From: Bedellia somnulentella
Lineage: Eukaryota > Arthropoda > Insecta > Lepidoptera > Bedelliidae
NCBI GenBank assembly: GCA_963576735.1
Contig: OY755187.1
Coordinates: 17,399,018-17,463,017 of the forward strand
Direction of reading: 5' to 3'
Length of the DNA: 64,000 nucleotides
The stretch's first letter is position 1. Every line of letters starts with the position of its first letter. This document shows, piece after piece, positions 38,851 to 50,677 of this stretch. Under the pieces are notes generated by a model. It made no database searches. It saw only the letters and a list, made by a program, of their open reading frames with translations, and was not told the origin of the DNA. The position numbers and the translations under genes were made by a program.

Positions 38851-39349
38851 TGAAAAGATAAAACATTTTAAATGTTTACTATGTTTTGTATATACCCCTT
38901 TCATTAAAAGTTTGTGTCATTTCATCAAGGTTCATAACATAAAATTATAATGCATTCTTGTTGTTTATATTATTAATTTTGTTTTTAATATTTAGTTTAT
39001 TTTTCAACCATTAATGTTCAATGAGTGTCTGTTGATCAGTCTCAAAATTTTCTTAACTTTACAATATGTGTCTTTTTTTCACTGGACGTTGGCAAAATAA
39101 CTGTGTTGAAACACGCTCAAAGGACATTGAAGAAAAATTAAATTGAATTGTTTCATTATATAACAGGGTAGAAATAAAAAAAAATACACTCAGCAGCCAG
39201 CCGAAAAGTGAACATCAGATTTTGTTGTTAGAGTTGTCACGAGCAACAGCAAAAAATATTTAAATTTTTTAATTTTTCCTTATGTTTTAAATATCTTTAC
39301 AGATTGCATAAGAATACGTATAGTTATTCATATTAGTTCATTTTTATAA
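38851..39349. other. AT-rich spacer
   Basis: No recognisable gene or repeat. It may include the 5' UTR of the I-like LINE that follows. Confidence 0.35.
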
Positions 39350-40500
39350 ATGGATTGCGATATTCCCGATCCTGGGGTGGATACCCCTGACCCTGGAGTT
39401 CCAAACCCGTCGTTTCCTATTTTCTCGCAAGAAAATTTGCCTAATTCTGGCTCAAGAAAGCGAGAAAATTCTTCTAAATATAATGTTCAGTTTCAAAATT
39501 TAAAAAGAATAATTCAAGATCCCTCTTTGGCCTCACCTTCCATACAAAATATTTATATTCATCCTGATTTTGAATCCAAAAAAGTATATTCCAAAACGGA
39601 TCTACCACCTTTCATTGTCCACATTCACAGAAGTGAACCCGACCCTGCCGCGGGTACCACAATAAGATCAATCCAGTTCGGCAAATTATTAGTCCAAAAC
39701 AAAATTAAAAACATCGTCGAGGATGGCGTCAAAAATATTGGCAGGAATAGAATCTCAATAGAATTTAAAAACGCAATATCGGCTTATTCCTTTTTAACTT
39801 TCCAGACATTAAAAGAAAAAAGTTCTCTGCAACAATTCCCAATTACAACGTAACGCGCATGGGTTTAGTAAGAAATGTTCCAGTTGACTGGTTTATGCAG
39901 GAACTGGTGGAAGCAGCGATCATAGATTCAGGATCTGGTAATATTATAAAAGCAAGAAGAATAAATAGAAAAATAATTAAAGACGGTGAACCTCCGGTAT
40001 GAATACCCACTCAAACCGTGGTTCTATTTTTTTCTGGCCAAATTCTGCCTAAACGCATCATATGTTTCCACAATAGTCTACTAATAGAAACATACATTCT
40101 TCCTGTGGTGTGCTCACATGCCCGCAGTGTGCGAGGATCTTTACAAATTAGATTGGCTACACAAGCCACATGCGAGATCACGAGCGAGTCCTAAACTTTT
40201 AAAGCGGTCGCCGTGACCGAAAACGGTCGGACCATCATCATCACATTCTTCCTAAAATCCAATGTAATAACTGTTGCCGTTTTGGTCATGTTAAGGCTCA
40301 GTGTAGATCATCCCCTTGTTGCTTTAAGTGCTCTCAACCACATTACGGAGAATCATTTGACAAACATTCCCCAACTTGCATGTTTTGTTTAGGTTCGCAT
40401 ACGCCATTAAGCTCGTGATGTCGCAAGAAAACATTTCTTACAACGAAGCTTCTGTTCGCTTTCTCCAGTTAAGAAATTATATTCAGATGCTTTTAAAATG
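39350..40500 (+). pseudogene. I-like LINE ORF1 (gag-like), split by a 138-bp insertion
   Basis: 39350-39853 is open from an ATG: a proline-rich start (DCDIPDPGVDTPDPGVPNPS), PFIVHIHRSEPDPAAG, RSIQFGKLLVQNKIKNIVED, IGRNRISIEFKNA. After a stop the other frame gives YNVTRMGLVRNVPVDWFMQE. At 40105-40242 a foreign piece lies between copies of ACATTCTTCCT. Beyond it: CNNCCRFGHVKAQCRSSPCC, FKCSQPHYGES, TCMFCLGSHTP, i.e. three CCHC-type knuckles. Same family as 906-1620. Several stops and shifts; dead. Confidence 0.75.
40105..40242. mobile_element. 138-bp insertion with 11-bp target duplication
   Basis: ACATTCTTCCT occurs at 40094-40104 and 40243-40253. The insert begins GTGGTGTGCTCACATGCCCG and ends CATCATCATC; GGTCGCCGTGACCG and AACGGTCGG form a small hairpin. 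It is richer in GC than its host. An A-rich tail is absent but the ATC repeat end and long duplication suggest a short retroposon. Family not recognised. Confidence 0.6.
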
Positions 40501-41690
40501 AATTCTCCTCCGTCAGCTCAATTTTCATTGTCCAAAAATTCAAATCCATCCATTACCGACAAGTACCCGTCACACTTATATAAAAAAAACATTAACGTCA
40601 CCCGTAGACATAAGTCTCCCTCATCTTCTCATGGATATGATAGAATTTCTCATTCAGATTTAACAAGACAACCTCTTTCTTCCCTACCGGATGGATGTGT
40701 CGCAATCGCAGCGAATAATCTCTTAATTGGTTTGTTCTCTTTAATACTTTTTGGAGCAATCATTTCCCAATAATTCTAAATATGCCTATCAAGACTATTA
40801 CTGTGAAAAAAGTTCCTCTTTTACTTAAATATAAGTTGGGTCCTTTGGAAGCTTGGGATAAATACTCCGAAACAATTCATCAATTACTTCCTGATACAAA
40901 CGCGTCATCTAGACTAGAGTCTCTGTATTCTGAGTTAATAACGTGTATCACAAACGCAGCTAACGCTAGGTTTATTATTAAAAAATCTGGAGAGTCTTAC
41001 ATTTCGTCTCCACCTTGGTGGGACTCAGATTGTTCAGACGCTCTCAATAAACGCAAAATTGCTGAAAATCAGTACAGCATTTCGACGACCGTAAATAATT
41101 ATGTTAATTATCAAAAGGCAAATGCTCAATTCAAACGACTTGTAGCTAACAAAAAAAAGGGGTGGTTGGCTTACTGTGAAAGTTTATCACCCAAAACCCA
41201 TCCTTCTTTAGTTTGGCAGAATATAAGAAGATTTCGTGGGTCTTTTATAGATAATAATATTAAAGTTAATGATAGGTCTACTTAGATTCAAGATTTTTCT
41301 CAAAGACTAGCACCTCCTTTTGTTCCCACTCGAGGAGAATGTATTCCTATTGTCATTGTTTCATCAGCTCTTTCAGAATTTGATCGGCCTTTTTTACTTT
41401 CTGAGCTTAATATGGTTTTAGATGCTTTGAGAGATTCCTCACCTGGAATAGATGGTTTTCTTATTCATTTATTGCTAAAGGTAGTTCCGCTCTCCGCGAC
41501 TACTTTCTTATCGTTGTGAACAAAATATTCGATGCAGGGTTACCTCCATAGTCGAGGCACACCCAAATAATTATCCCTATTTTAAAATTAGGAAAACAGA
41601 GTAATTATTCTACATCTTATTGAACAATAGCTTTTGTTCGCGCCAAAAATGTACTCGCGGCTTTATCATATTCTATATTGAGTGATTGAG
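40501..41690 (+). pseudogene. I-like LINE: ORF1 tail and ORF2 linker, endonuclease deleted
   Basis: 40498-40770 is ORF1 tail (serine-rich). 40782-41285 is ORF2 between endonuclease and reverse transcriptase: PPWWDSDCSDALNKRKIAEN, QFKRLVANKKKGWLAYCESL, SLVWQNIRRFRG, then after a TAG VPTRGECIPIVI, LLSELNMVLDALRDSSPGID (the start of the fingers). The APE endonuclease between them is missing. The sequence ends at about 41690 in SINE-A. Confidence 0.7.
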
Positions 41691-41696
41691 ATGGTC

Positions 41697-42182
41697 ACTT
41701 ATTTCTTTTACACGTTTTAGTAGTGTTTGCGTTTCCTACCTACAAATTTTTTTTTTTACTAATTCGGAAGGCATTCTATTCCATTACATTGAAACGGTAG
41801 CTCAATTGGCAAGAGCGACGGGGTCGTATGCCCGATGTCGCGGGTTCGAATCCCGCCCGTGTCGAAATTTTTCTTTCCTTTATTTATTCTTTATTTATTA
41901 GTAATAATCCCCACATGAGGTTTTCATGAACAAAAAAATTTAAATTATGTGATAGTTAGGCGTTTTCAACATTTGCATTCTATCTGAAAAAAAAAAAACG
42001 GAGGTAGGAAACGCAAACACTACTAAAACGTGTAAAAAAAATAAAGGATAGAAGAATTTCGCGCTGGCAGCCATTGACACGGTAGCTCAATTGGCAAGAG
42101 CGACGGGGGCGTATACCCGAGGTCGCGGGTTCGAATCCCGCCTGTGTCGAAAATTTTCTTTCCTTTATTTATTCTTTGTTTA
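41697..42182 (+). repeat. SINE-A cluster: inverted half unit and two units
   Basis: An inverted half unit at 41697-41765, then tRNA-like parts at 41791-41864 (with GAAACGG, one change in the acceptor stem) and 42076-42149 (intact GACACGG). Same AAGGCATTCTATTCCATT junction as at 38060. A poly(A) run at about 41988-41998 replaces the hairpin segment between the two. Confidence 0.88.
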
Positions 42183-42710
42183 TTTATATTTTAGTTCTGT
42201 ATCAGGAGAGAGGGACTCTTTTTTTGTATTGACGTTGTTATAAGCCAAAAAAATAGTTTTAATCTTTGGTTATACTAAACTATGTAATAAAGGGTATTTA
42301 AAAGAAAAGCAAACAACTTTATTCTTTATCTAATTAGAAACACTAGCCGTGTTCTCCAAAGATTTCTCCTTGTCGATTTAGTGGGATGAAAATACGCAAA
42401 AACAAAAATTCTTATTTCATAAATTAGTATAAGCTCATTTGATTGAGTTATTTTTTTTACAATTGTTTACAAAATACAAAGTTCAATAAAAGACTGAAAA
42501 ATTTATAAATATCAGCTCCTAGTCTATTTTGCTTACTCTATCATTTCACCTTGATGAGATGACTGAGAGGTTCCGAATTTATTTCAACCTTCTCATCCCC
42601 TCGCAAAGCTGTACATTTCCGAAGTTTAAACCATAATTATTAGCACATTAATAAAAGAAAATGAATTAAAATAATTGATCGAAGAACGGTTTGAATGCAC
42701 ATACCAGGCA
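42183..42710. other. Spacer, nothing recognised
   Basis: AT-rich, no coding frame or repeat that I can name. Confidence 0.35.
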
Positions 42711-42713
42711 ACT

Positions 42714-43955
42714 CAGAAAGTATTGCGAAAAAAGGTTTTAATGTATGAAACACTGGCCGGTTGTAATGTATACTGAAAATATGAGTCTTTATAAATAAAA
42801 AAAGGTACGTTCCAATTTCAAAATTTCTCTCTTTATTTTTTACGAGCTATTTTAAACTGTCGTGTCTTACTGAAAAATGAATCTGAGCCGGGAACATTTT
42901 CGCGCTATGATTTTTTACGATTTCAAATGTCGCTTAAAACCAGACGAATCATACGATAGACTTCAAATGGCGTTTATGGATGAAGGGCCTTCCAAGGCAA
43001 CCGTGTATCGTTGGTATAACGAATCCAAGCGTGGTCGATTAACTTTGCGGGATGAAGAAAGAAGTGGTCGCCCTCTAACGGCTGTTACGGATGAAAACGT
43101 GGTGGAAGTGAAAAATTTAATTCATGTCAATAGGCGAATAACGTATCAAGAGATTCAACGCATTATGCAGATTGGATCGGGAAGCGTTCATGAGATTTTA
43201 CACGAACATCTTCACGTGAGGAGGATAGTTTCACGCTGGGTGCCACACAACCTCACCGAGGTACAGAAACAGACCCGGGTGGAATGGTGTCGTGATATGA
43301 TTAATAAATTTGATGCTGGCTCGTCTCGGCGTGTTTACGACATCGTTACAGGTGATGAGTGCTGGATTTATCAATACGATTCGGAAACGAAGCGCCAGTC
43401 GACCGTTTGGGTATTTCAAAACGAAGCGACCCCTACCAAAGTGAAGAGATCTAGAAGCGGTGGGAAGATTTTGATCGCAAGTTTTTTCAATATGACTGGT
43501 ATTTGGTGTCAATTCCTTTACAAGATCAAAGAAGTATTAACGCAGACTGGTATACTACTAAATGCTTGCCAGTAGTTTTCTCAGTTGTGAGCAATAATCG
43601 ACCAAACACAGGGACAGCGCGCTCAAAACGACGGACTTCCTGAACAGCACGCCGGTCAAACTCTTGGGTCACCCTCCTTACAGCTCTGACCTGGCACCGT
43701 GTGACTTCTTTTTATTCCCTAAAATAAAAAATCAACTCAAAGGGATACAATTTTCATCGCCGGAAGATGCGCTGTCAGCGTTTCAGCGGGCTGTAAATGA
43801 GGTGTCTGCGGCGGACTGGAAAAAGTGAATCGAAAACTGGTTTAGACGTATGAAACTTTGTATAGATGCTGGTGGAGAGTACTTTGAAAAGATTTAATAA
43901 AAACATTTTTACCCATAGAACATTTTTTTTTATTTTCGCAAAATTTTAATAATGC
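42714..43955 (+). mobile_element. Decayed mariner transposon
   Basis: Left TIR CCAGGCAACTCAGAAAGTAT after TA at 42712; the right end near 43930-43955 (TTTCGCAAAATTTTAATAAT) matches only in the inner part (TTGCGAAAA). Transposase in between is frame-shifted. TA target site is as expected for mariner. Confidence 0.75.
42877..43865 (+). pseudogene. Mariner transposase, frameshifted
   Basis: 42877-43575 is open: N-terminal helix-turn-helix (AMIFYDFKCRLKPDESYDRL, ATVYRWYNESKRGR), linker GRPLTAVTDENV, second HTH, WVPHNLTEVQK (the WVPHEL motif), and IVTGDECWIYQYDSETKRQS with the first catalytic Asp. At 43540-43640 the frame is lost and the HHDNA segment with the second Asp is deleted or scrambled. 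The other frame then gives HPPYSSDLAPCDFFLFPKIK (third Asp of the mariner DD34D triad) and GGEYFEKI with a premature TGA before it. Not functional. Confidence 0.9.
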
Positions 43956-44857
43956 ATTTATCCAACATTTATCATCATAACCGAATAGAAAATAAAGATA
44001 AAATTATTTTACGTGTAAAGAAATAAACAAAAGAGCTCATAACGGATTAAAGATTCGATCTCACGACCTTACTCATAGCGCATAGAACTTGAAGCGTTAC
44101 ACCATTTCGTTCTTACAAAGGGTGAAATTGACAATAATATTACGATTGTGAACAAACTTATAATGTAAGGCAAAACAAGCGACTATGTTCCATGCAACCA
44201 AAGTAAATCACCAAAAAAACGCGGGAAGCGGCAAGTAGCTATTACAGAAAAATCCGACACAAGCTCTGCGCATGAAGGCTAAAGCCATCTGCCACCCGTT
44301 CTCCGCGCAGGGACCCACTGAAGATTGAAATTGAAATTTAGAGAAAATGCTTTGTAACTCCATAATTACGATAAAAGATTAGAAAATGATCATATAAAGG
44401 ACAGATTATCCAATTGTCTACGCAAATGTTAGGTAATCGATAACATATATGCAGTATTCTGACAGCAATATCAGATTTTACGATAAAAAAGCCTCCCACA
44501 AATATATTTTTTCCTTAGTCGATTATTATCAATAACAAAATATGAACCGTCTTTATTGAACAAAAGATATTGAACTTGAACATATATTTTATTAAGAGTG
44601 TGATTGTTTTATTGAGCGGATTTCATTGAGTTTGAAAACTACCAAAATCATTGAAATTTTCGAGGGAGGCCCTTAAGTTATTTCATATCTTCTAATGAAT
44701 TAAACTTTAATATCATAGATCAAATTAGTAAATTCTCATTGTCTATTTTTATTTCTATATATCATTTAAAAATATACATATATTTGCATCTATTAATCTC
44801 TTTCTGACTCATAAGATATTTAAAAAGCGGCCAAGAGCGAGATGGACTCGCTAATGA
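43956..44857. other. Spacer; weak tRNA-like patch at 44045-44120
   Basis: The minus strand at 44045-44120 has a box A-like TGGTGTAACGC and a box B-like GTGAGATCGAATC, which may be an old tRNA-derived retroposon head. Nothing else is seen. Confidence 0.3.
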
Positions 44858-45585
44858 AGGGTTCCGTAGCAGCACTACCAGCAGGTAGGTAACATAGTAA
44901 TATACAAGTTTTTGTAGTTCGTTGTAAGTTTGATTGACGTGTTATCTACTATATAAATATAATGTAAAATAACGTAATAATCATCAATGGTTCACGTTTT
45001 ATGCGTAAGGCCTGTGATAGTAAAATTATTGTTATATATTTCAGTGAAATTAATAAATTAGGTAAGTAATTTGATTTATGACGTTTAAAAATAGAACTAC
45101 TGGCTAGATCTCATTCAAACCAATTTTCGTTAGTAGTTTGTATAGTAATACACATCATATATTTTTTTCAGTTTTATCATGCCCATATTTTAGAAGTTAC
45201 GGGGGGGGGACACACATTTTACCACTTTGGAAAAGTCTCTCGCGCAAACTATTCAGTTTTGAAAAAAATGATATAAGAAACCTCAACATCATTTTCAAAT
45301 ACCTTTTGATAGATACCCCACACGTATAGGTTTGATGAAAAAAAAAAATCTGAGTTTCAGTTCTATGTATGGGGAACCCTAAAAATTTTGGTTTTTTTTT
45401 CAGATTTTATTTTAAAATCTTAATGCGGTTTACAGAATACATCTACGCACCAATTTTCAATAATGTGATTCTTATAGTTTCGGAATAAACTGGCTGTGAC
45501 ATACGGACGGACGGACGGACGGACAGACAGACAGACATGACGAATCTATAAGGGTCCCGTTTTTGCCATTTGGCCACGGAACCCT
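44858..45585. mobile_element. TIR element AGGGTTCCGTAGC ... GCCACGGAACCCT
   Basis: 728 bp bounded by imperfect inverted repeats of 13 bases (12 match). Internal landmarks: G9 run near 45200, GATAGATACCCCACACGTAT, ATGGGGAACCCTAAAAATTT and a (GGAC)n(AGAC)n microsatellite at 45505-45536 followed by ATGACGAATCTATAAGGGTC. I know this as a very abundant lepidopteran repeat, without certain classification. No coding frame. Confidence 0.65.
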
Positions 45586-46308
45586 AAAAACAGTAATAAT
45601 TAAATTTCGTTTTTATCGGACTTGTATCAAAAAGTAAGCTGTTTCTATTTCACTCTGACGCTGACAGAATGTATAAATTGTATACGAGGGCCAATGAACA
45701 ATATAATAATAATAATAGAACAGGGTAAGATACTCAGACCAACTACCTATAGACAGATAACGCGCGTGGCACCCTATGTGTCTCTCCTTCGCACAATCGG
45801 TGTTGACAGAAAAACAATTTTGCCTCGCTTGTGGTAATTTGATAAGGCTTTTCTCATGCTTTCAATAACGACAAACATATAATGTTACCGAACATATATG
45901 GCAAATATCCTCAAATAATAAGTTTATAAATAGATAAATTATGAGCAAACAATAAACTAAAATACAAAACATACCTACTAACAATGACTTATCAATAAAT
46001 AGACAACAATCACCAGATTTTTGTGTTTTCTTCCCAACGAGTACCACCAAAATCTGTACCATGGCTACTCGGTGGGAATAAAAACGTAGTTTAAAAATCA
46101 TTCTAATAGGGTAATAGATCAATAATATTTTTGTTAAAATAAAACAACTCTTTAAATTAAATATTCATTATAATTTAATACACGTTACCTTAGTCAAATT
46201 CAACATAGTTTAAATCAACAATCAAAGTTACGGTCTTCTAAACAATACTTTTTTAATTAGTTCCGAATACTATCCTCGTTCATAGTAATTATATTATTCA
46301 CATGATGA
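45586..46308. other. Spacer, nothing recognised
   Basis: AT-rich with short chance frames on both strands. Confidence 0.35.
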
Positions 46309-46545
46309 ATTCTTAACATCGTGAGGAAACCCACATGGCTGAGTTGTACTAAGTCATGTGACAGTGTATTCGTACAAAACGGCGATAGGCCTGCCCCCTA
46401 TCACGTGAGTACACTGTCCATGCAAAACGTGGGTACTCTGAACACCAGGTGACAAAGTCACGTGATGTTCAGAAGTATTAGTACCTCTGCCAACCCCTTC
46501 GGGGATATTCGGCGTGAACGTTTATGCTTATGCTTATGAATTCTT
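46309..46545 (+). repeat. SINE-B copy, 5'-truncated
   Basis: CATCGTGAGGAAACCCACAT through CCCCTTCGGGGATATTCGGC and a tail of TTATGCTTATGCTTATG. The tRNA-like head is missing. Plus orientation. Confidence 0.8.
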
Positions 46546-46979
46546 ACTTCTGAGATTTAGAAGTGGGCAACACCGTTGTTTTTTGTTGTTGAAGGTTATG
46601 TTTAGAATTAAATCAAAAACACAAGTAAAACGTATAAATCACAGCATATCTTCTATTGTAAAACTTATAAGGTTCATAAACTGTAAATATATTCCGAGTT
46701 TTCATTGATACGCCACTGCGAAGTGATTCATCTGGGGCTTTCTACTCGCTTCGATAACTGCAGCCCAAAACTTTTTATTTGCCTATTTTTAAAGCACGAT
46801 AACATAAACAAGGTCTTTGCCTTAAACAAGCTTACTTCCTACGAGTCCAAAATATGATTTGTTTCACGTATTTGCACAATATTACCTAAAATCGATGAAG
46901 TCATCAAAGCGTTTATTATTTCTCTAACAAGATTGTGGCAAACTGTCACTTTGGACAGTTTTTCACAATCGAAAAACAG
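46546..46979. other. Spacer ending in a 40-nt hairpin
   Basis: 46931-46970 is a stem-loop: GATTGTG.. AAACTGTC pairs with GACAGTTT..CACAATC, 15 of 17 pairs, loop ACTTTG. It ends 7 bases before the CAG duplication of the TIR element at 46980. The rest is unassigned AT-rich sequence. Confidence 0.5.
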
Positions 46980-47817
46980 GAGGGCAATTCTCGCAAGTTC
47001 GATATCATTACTATCATAGAAATTATATCAAGTGTTCAATGTCATATGAAAAATATCACAAAGTGAAATATATTTCTATTGATAGATTGAAACTGTATTC
47101 TCGCACATGGTAGTAATTTTTCCTTAGACATTAAAGAACGAAGACCGAAATCAATGATCCAAGCGAATGAATTGAACGAAAGGTCAGTTTAACTGTCATC
47201 TTAGATATGAAAAGGTCTTCATATCTGTCAATATTTTTACTCGACATTGGCGAAATAATTGTGGCAAACACGATTGAAGCCACCTTAAAAAAAAATATAT
47301 TGAATTTGTCAATAATTACATATGGTCTGGTTTGTTTAAATTTTCTTTTAAGTGTACTTTGCCGGTAACTAGCAAAGTCTGAATTCCCAAATGGACCATC
47401 CGACAACCGAATTTAGATTTTGAAATTTTATAATGGAAAAATAATATATTTTTTATATATTAATAATATAATTAACGTTGATCCAAGTAGATATTATTTA
47501 CAACTTCTAAGACTATTTGATCTATGATCCATTTAACATATTTACCTACATTTTAGTTTTCTATCTATAAGTATTCAAACAAAATTTGAAAACAAAATGG
47601 CTACCGTTCGCACGACATCTTCAAATATCATCATATCGTCTGATCGCCACCACACGATATCATCCTTTGATATATATCATCTTATCGGCTGGTTTTCAAT
47701 AGAAAAATATCGTTCGGATGAAGTGAGAATAGCTCAACTCAAATATCGATCGCAAAATATCACAAAAGCTATAAATATCGGAAGTGATATAATATCTACC
47801 GTGTGAGAATTGCCCTC
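46980..47817. mobile_element. Non-autonomous TIR transposon with CAG duplication
   Basis: GAGGGCAATTCTC at 46980 and GAGAATTGCCCTC at 47805-47817 are perfect 13-bp inverted repeats; CAG lies directly outside on both sides (46977-46979, 47818-47820). The inner ends have several GATAT/ATATC motifs in both orientations. 838 bp, no coding frame. Superfamily undecided (3-bp duplication). Confidence 0.7.
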
Positions 47818-47871
47818 CAGGTTACACCGTAAGGGACAAAAAATCACAGTACTAGCTCTTTCTATCTTAAG

Positions 47872-48126
47872 ACATACATACATACATATACTCACGGCCA
47901 CAACTCCCTAGAAGGGGTAGCCAGAGCCAAGGAATTATAAATTCCTCAGCCACTTTTGGAAGTTGAGTGGGGAAAAGATCGTAAAATAAAGGTTGTTGGT
48001 GATGGGTCTCCAACGGCATCGCCCAAAAATCCAATAAAAAGCCCCAATACCCTTAGTCGCCTCTTACGACACCCGTGGGTAGAAAGGGGAAGCGACATTC
48101 TAAGCCGGCACTACACGGAGTTAAGA
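47872..48126 (-). mobile_element. SINE-C copy with 11-bp target duplication
   Basis: Minus-strand element starting CCGTGTAGTGCCGGCTTAGA (48118 downward), body with CTACCCACGGGTGTCGTAAG and CCACTCAACTTCC, and a (TATG)n tail at 47872-47890. TCTATCTTAAG at 47861-47871 recurs at 48127-48137. Other copies lie at 48972, 56940, 59744, 60030 and 61150. Confidence 0.75.
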
Positions 48127-48137
48127 TCTATCTTAAG

Positions 48138-48566
48138 AGTTTTATAATGAGCTATCCTTTTCTTGCTCGTCGTGACGTATTCTTTATCTCTCTAGTTGTG
48201 TATGCTCTAAGGTAAGATATAAACTATGCAGATATCCTAAATCCTAGATAAGTAATAAGTAAACCAAAACTAACTCAAGGAAGGTAATCTTTGACGTATA
48301 CATAAAAATGTTGGACGTGTTAGTGTCAGAGCCTATGGCACTAAAACTAGTCCGGTACACTCTTCGACGCTACATATAATTTATCATTATTTTCTATTTA
48401 TTTCATAAGTGCACATTTTCTTTCTTTATATGTGAACGGGAGCAGCATTTGTGCGTCTGCTCCACGTCCACAAAGTTGGTTTCGCCTCGTAGGAGCCTTA
48501 CAAAGGTTGATGATGGATGAAGAAATAATAACCAGATTTGTTGCGACTTGGGTTTACTGTGTCTAG
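48138..48566. other. Spacer, nothing recognised
   Basis: No coding frame or known repeat seen. Confidence 0.35.
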
Positions 48567-48580
48567 ACAACTATTACATA

Positions 48581-48957
48581 ACATAACATAACATAACATA
48601 AACGTTCACGCCGCATATCCCCGAAGGGGTTGGCAGAGGTACTAATACTTCTGAACATCACGTGACTTTGTCATCTGGTGTTCAGAGTACCCACGTTTTG
48701 CATGGACAGTGTACTCACGTGATAGGGGGCAGGCCTATCGCCGTTTTGTACGAATACACTGTCACATGACTAAGTACAACTCAGCCATGTGGGTTTCCTC
48801 ACGATGTTTTCCCTCACCGTTAACAACCATGATAAATTAACCACACATATGTCTTTAGAAAAGACAAATTGGTGTAGGCCCCGACCTGGGATTTGAACAC
48901 TAGTCGCTTGCACGGTAACCGAGTGTTCTACCCACTGGGCTATCACGGCTGTTACAT
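48581..48957 (-). mobile_element. Complete SINE-B with 14-bp target duplication
   Basis: 377 bp. Minus-strand head at 48880-48957 is tRNA-like (GATAGCCCAGTGGGTAGAAC for box A, GTGTTCAAATCCC for box B). Tail is (TTATG)n at 48581-48600. ACAACTATTACATA flanks both ends (48567-48580, 48958-48971). The best-preserved copy in the window. Confidence 0.9.
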
Positions 48958-48971
48958 ACAACTATTACATA

Positions 48972-49211
48972 CATACATATACTCACGGCTATATTTCCCT
49001 AGAAGGGGTAGCCAGAGCTAAGGAATTATAAATTCCTCAGCCACTTTTGCAAGTTGAGTGGGGAAAAGATGGTAAAAATAAAGGTTTCTGGTGATGGGTC
49101 TCTAACCGCATCACCCAAAAATCCAATAAAAAGCCGCAATACCCTTAGTTGCCTCTTACGACACCCGTGGGTAGAAAGGGGTAGCGACATTCTAAGCCGG
49201 CACTACACGGC
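48972..49211 (-). mobile_element. SINE-C copy adjoining SINE-B
   Basis: (TATG)n tail at 48972, body as in 47872-48126, head CCGTGTAGTGCCGGCTTAGA at 49211. It lies directly next to the right target duplication of SINE-B, so SINE-B inserted at or near its tail. Confidence 0.8.
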
Positions 49212-49773
49212 AATATTAACTTAATATAATATTAATTCCTTCTACTTCCGGTCCTCAAATAGTAAACAGTCTTTTGTGAAACTGCACAACTTTAATAAAG
49301 TTTTAAGATAAATAGTGGTAATTAATATTTGAAACTGAACTACAATGAAAAAGTAACTTCCAAACTTACTAAAAAACACCTGTGCATAAACTGAAAACAA
49401 GGACTTTACCGAAAATTGGGCGAATAAGGTACGATAACCAATAACCGTTATTATTTTAATGCATGAAAATACAAAGGAAGATTTGAATTTAAACAAATAA
49501 ATCACTTTTCGCATTTTGATTATACCCGGTTATGAATTATTTTTGTTTGTTTGAATATGTCAAATGTCAAACTAAATCGAAGTGAGTGACAGATGCTGAA
49601 ATGACAATGGCAAACAAATAAACCTCACTAGTGTGACCAGGTGTTCTAATGATACCAGGTAAAGAGGAGATAAATTATCCTTAAATATCGCAGAATATTT
49701 TTGGACCGTGGTAGAAGTGAAACAATATTTTTATACAAGATTTTATTAAATAGGTACCCTCTTATAAGATAAT
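49212..49773. other. Spacer and probable LINE 5' UTR
   Basis: Nothing recognised up to about 49550; the last 200 bases probably are the 5' UTR of the LINE ORF1 that starts at 49774. Confidence 0.4.
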
Positions 49774-50677
49774 ATGGCTACCAACTGTGCCGCTTGCGGG
49801 GAAAAAATTCAAGACCTGAATTTTCTTAAATGCTCTACATGCGAACTTTTATATGACCACAAATGCCTTAACCTCACAACGGAGAATCTTGATAGCATGT
49901 CTCAAGAGCAAAAACAGAGCTGGCATTGCCCCGAATGCACATGGAAACAAAAGAAAGGGGACAACTCGGGCACCCCTGTGCGATTTATGGCTGCTTCGGT
50001 TTCTGCTCCGCTGAACAACACCTTCACCAAGAACGAAAATGACAACGTAAACCGGGTTCGAGGGAGCAACGGATCGATTAAGCAAACAAATACTAAACTC
50101 ACACTGAAACTACAACAACAGCAACAACAAACAACAAAGACAACAACATCAACTACAGACGATAAGTACGAAGAATTCAAGAAGGAAATGAGAGAATTGG
50201 TGACTTCCCTAATAAAATCTCAACAGGAACAACTTGATGTAATTATACAAGATTTGCAAGAAATTAAGGAAGCCAACCAACACATACGCGACTCAATTGC
50301 TATCTTAACGGACAAAAACTCTGTCCTTAAGCAGAAAGTAGATCAACTAGAAGATGAATCAAAGAGAAACAGAGACTATATACATATTCTGGAGAATAAA
50401 CTTAAAGATGTGCAGATAGGAGCCCGGAAATCCCATTTTGAAATGAAGAACGTTCCAAAGATAAATTTGGAATCAAAGCAAGATCTTATAGAAATGGTAA
50501 CTACTTTATCGAAAACAATTAATTGCGAAATAAAAAAGACCGACATCATGGATTTATTTTTAGTGAGAAGTCAAAATCCTGAAAAAAAGAGAACGCCGAT
50601 AGTAATAGAAACGAATTCAGCAATTCTTAAAAACGAGGTTTTAAAGATGGCGAAGGTCTTCAACGCGAAATCTCAAA
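49774..50677 (+). CDS. LINE ORF1 with PHD finger and coiled coil, cut by the gap
   Basis: Open from ATG 49774 to the gap, about 301 residues. A PHD-type finger at residues 5-56: CAACGEKIQDLNFLKCSTCE, HKCLN, WHCPEC. Then a polar linker with a Q7 run (KLQQQQQQTT), a long coiled coil (about 125-220, EEFKKEMRELVTSLIKSQQE and LENKLKDVQIGARK), then MVTTLSKTINCEIKKTDIMD, the FP25K/L1-ORF1-like RNA-binding region, and RTPIVIETNSAILKNEVL. It is the ORF1 type of CR1/Jockey LINEs; the element at 60366 has the matching C-terminal end. ORF2 would lie in or beyond the gap but is not there. Confidence 0.85.
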
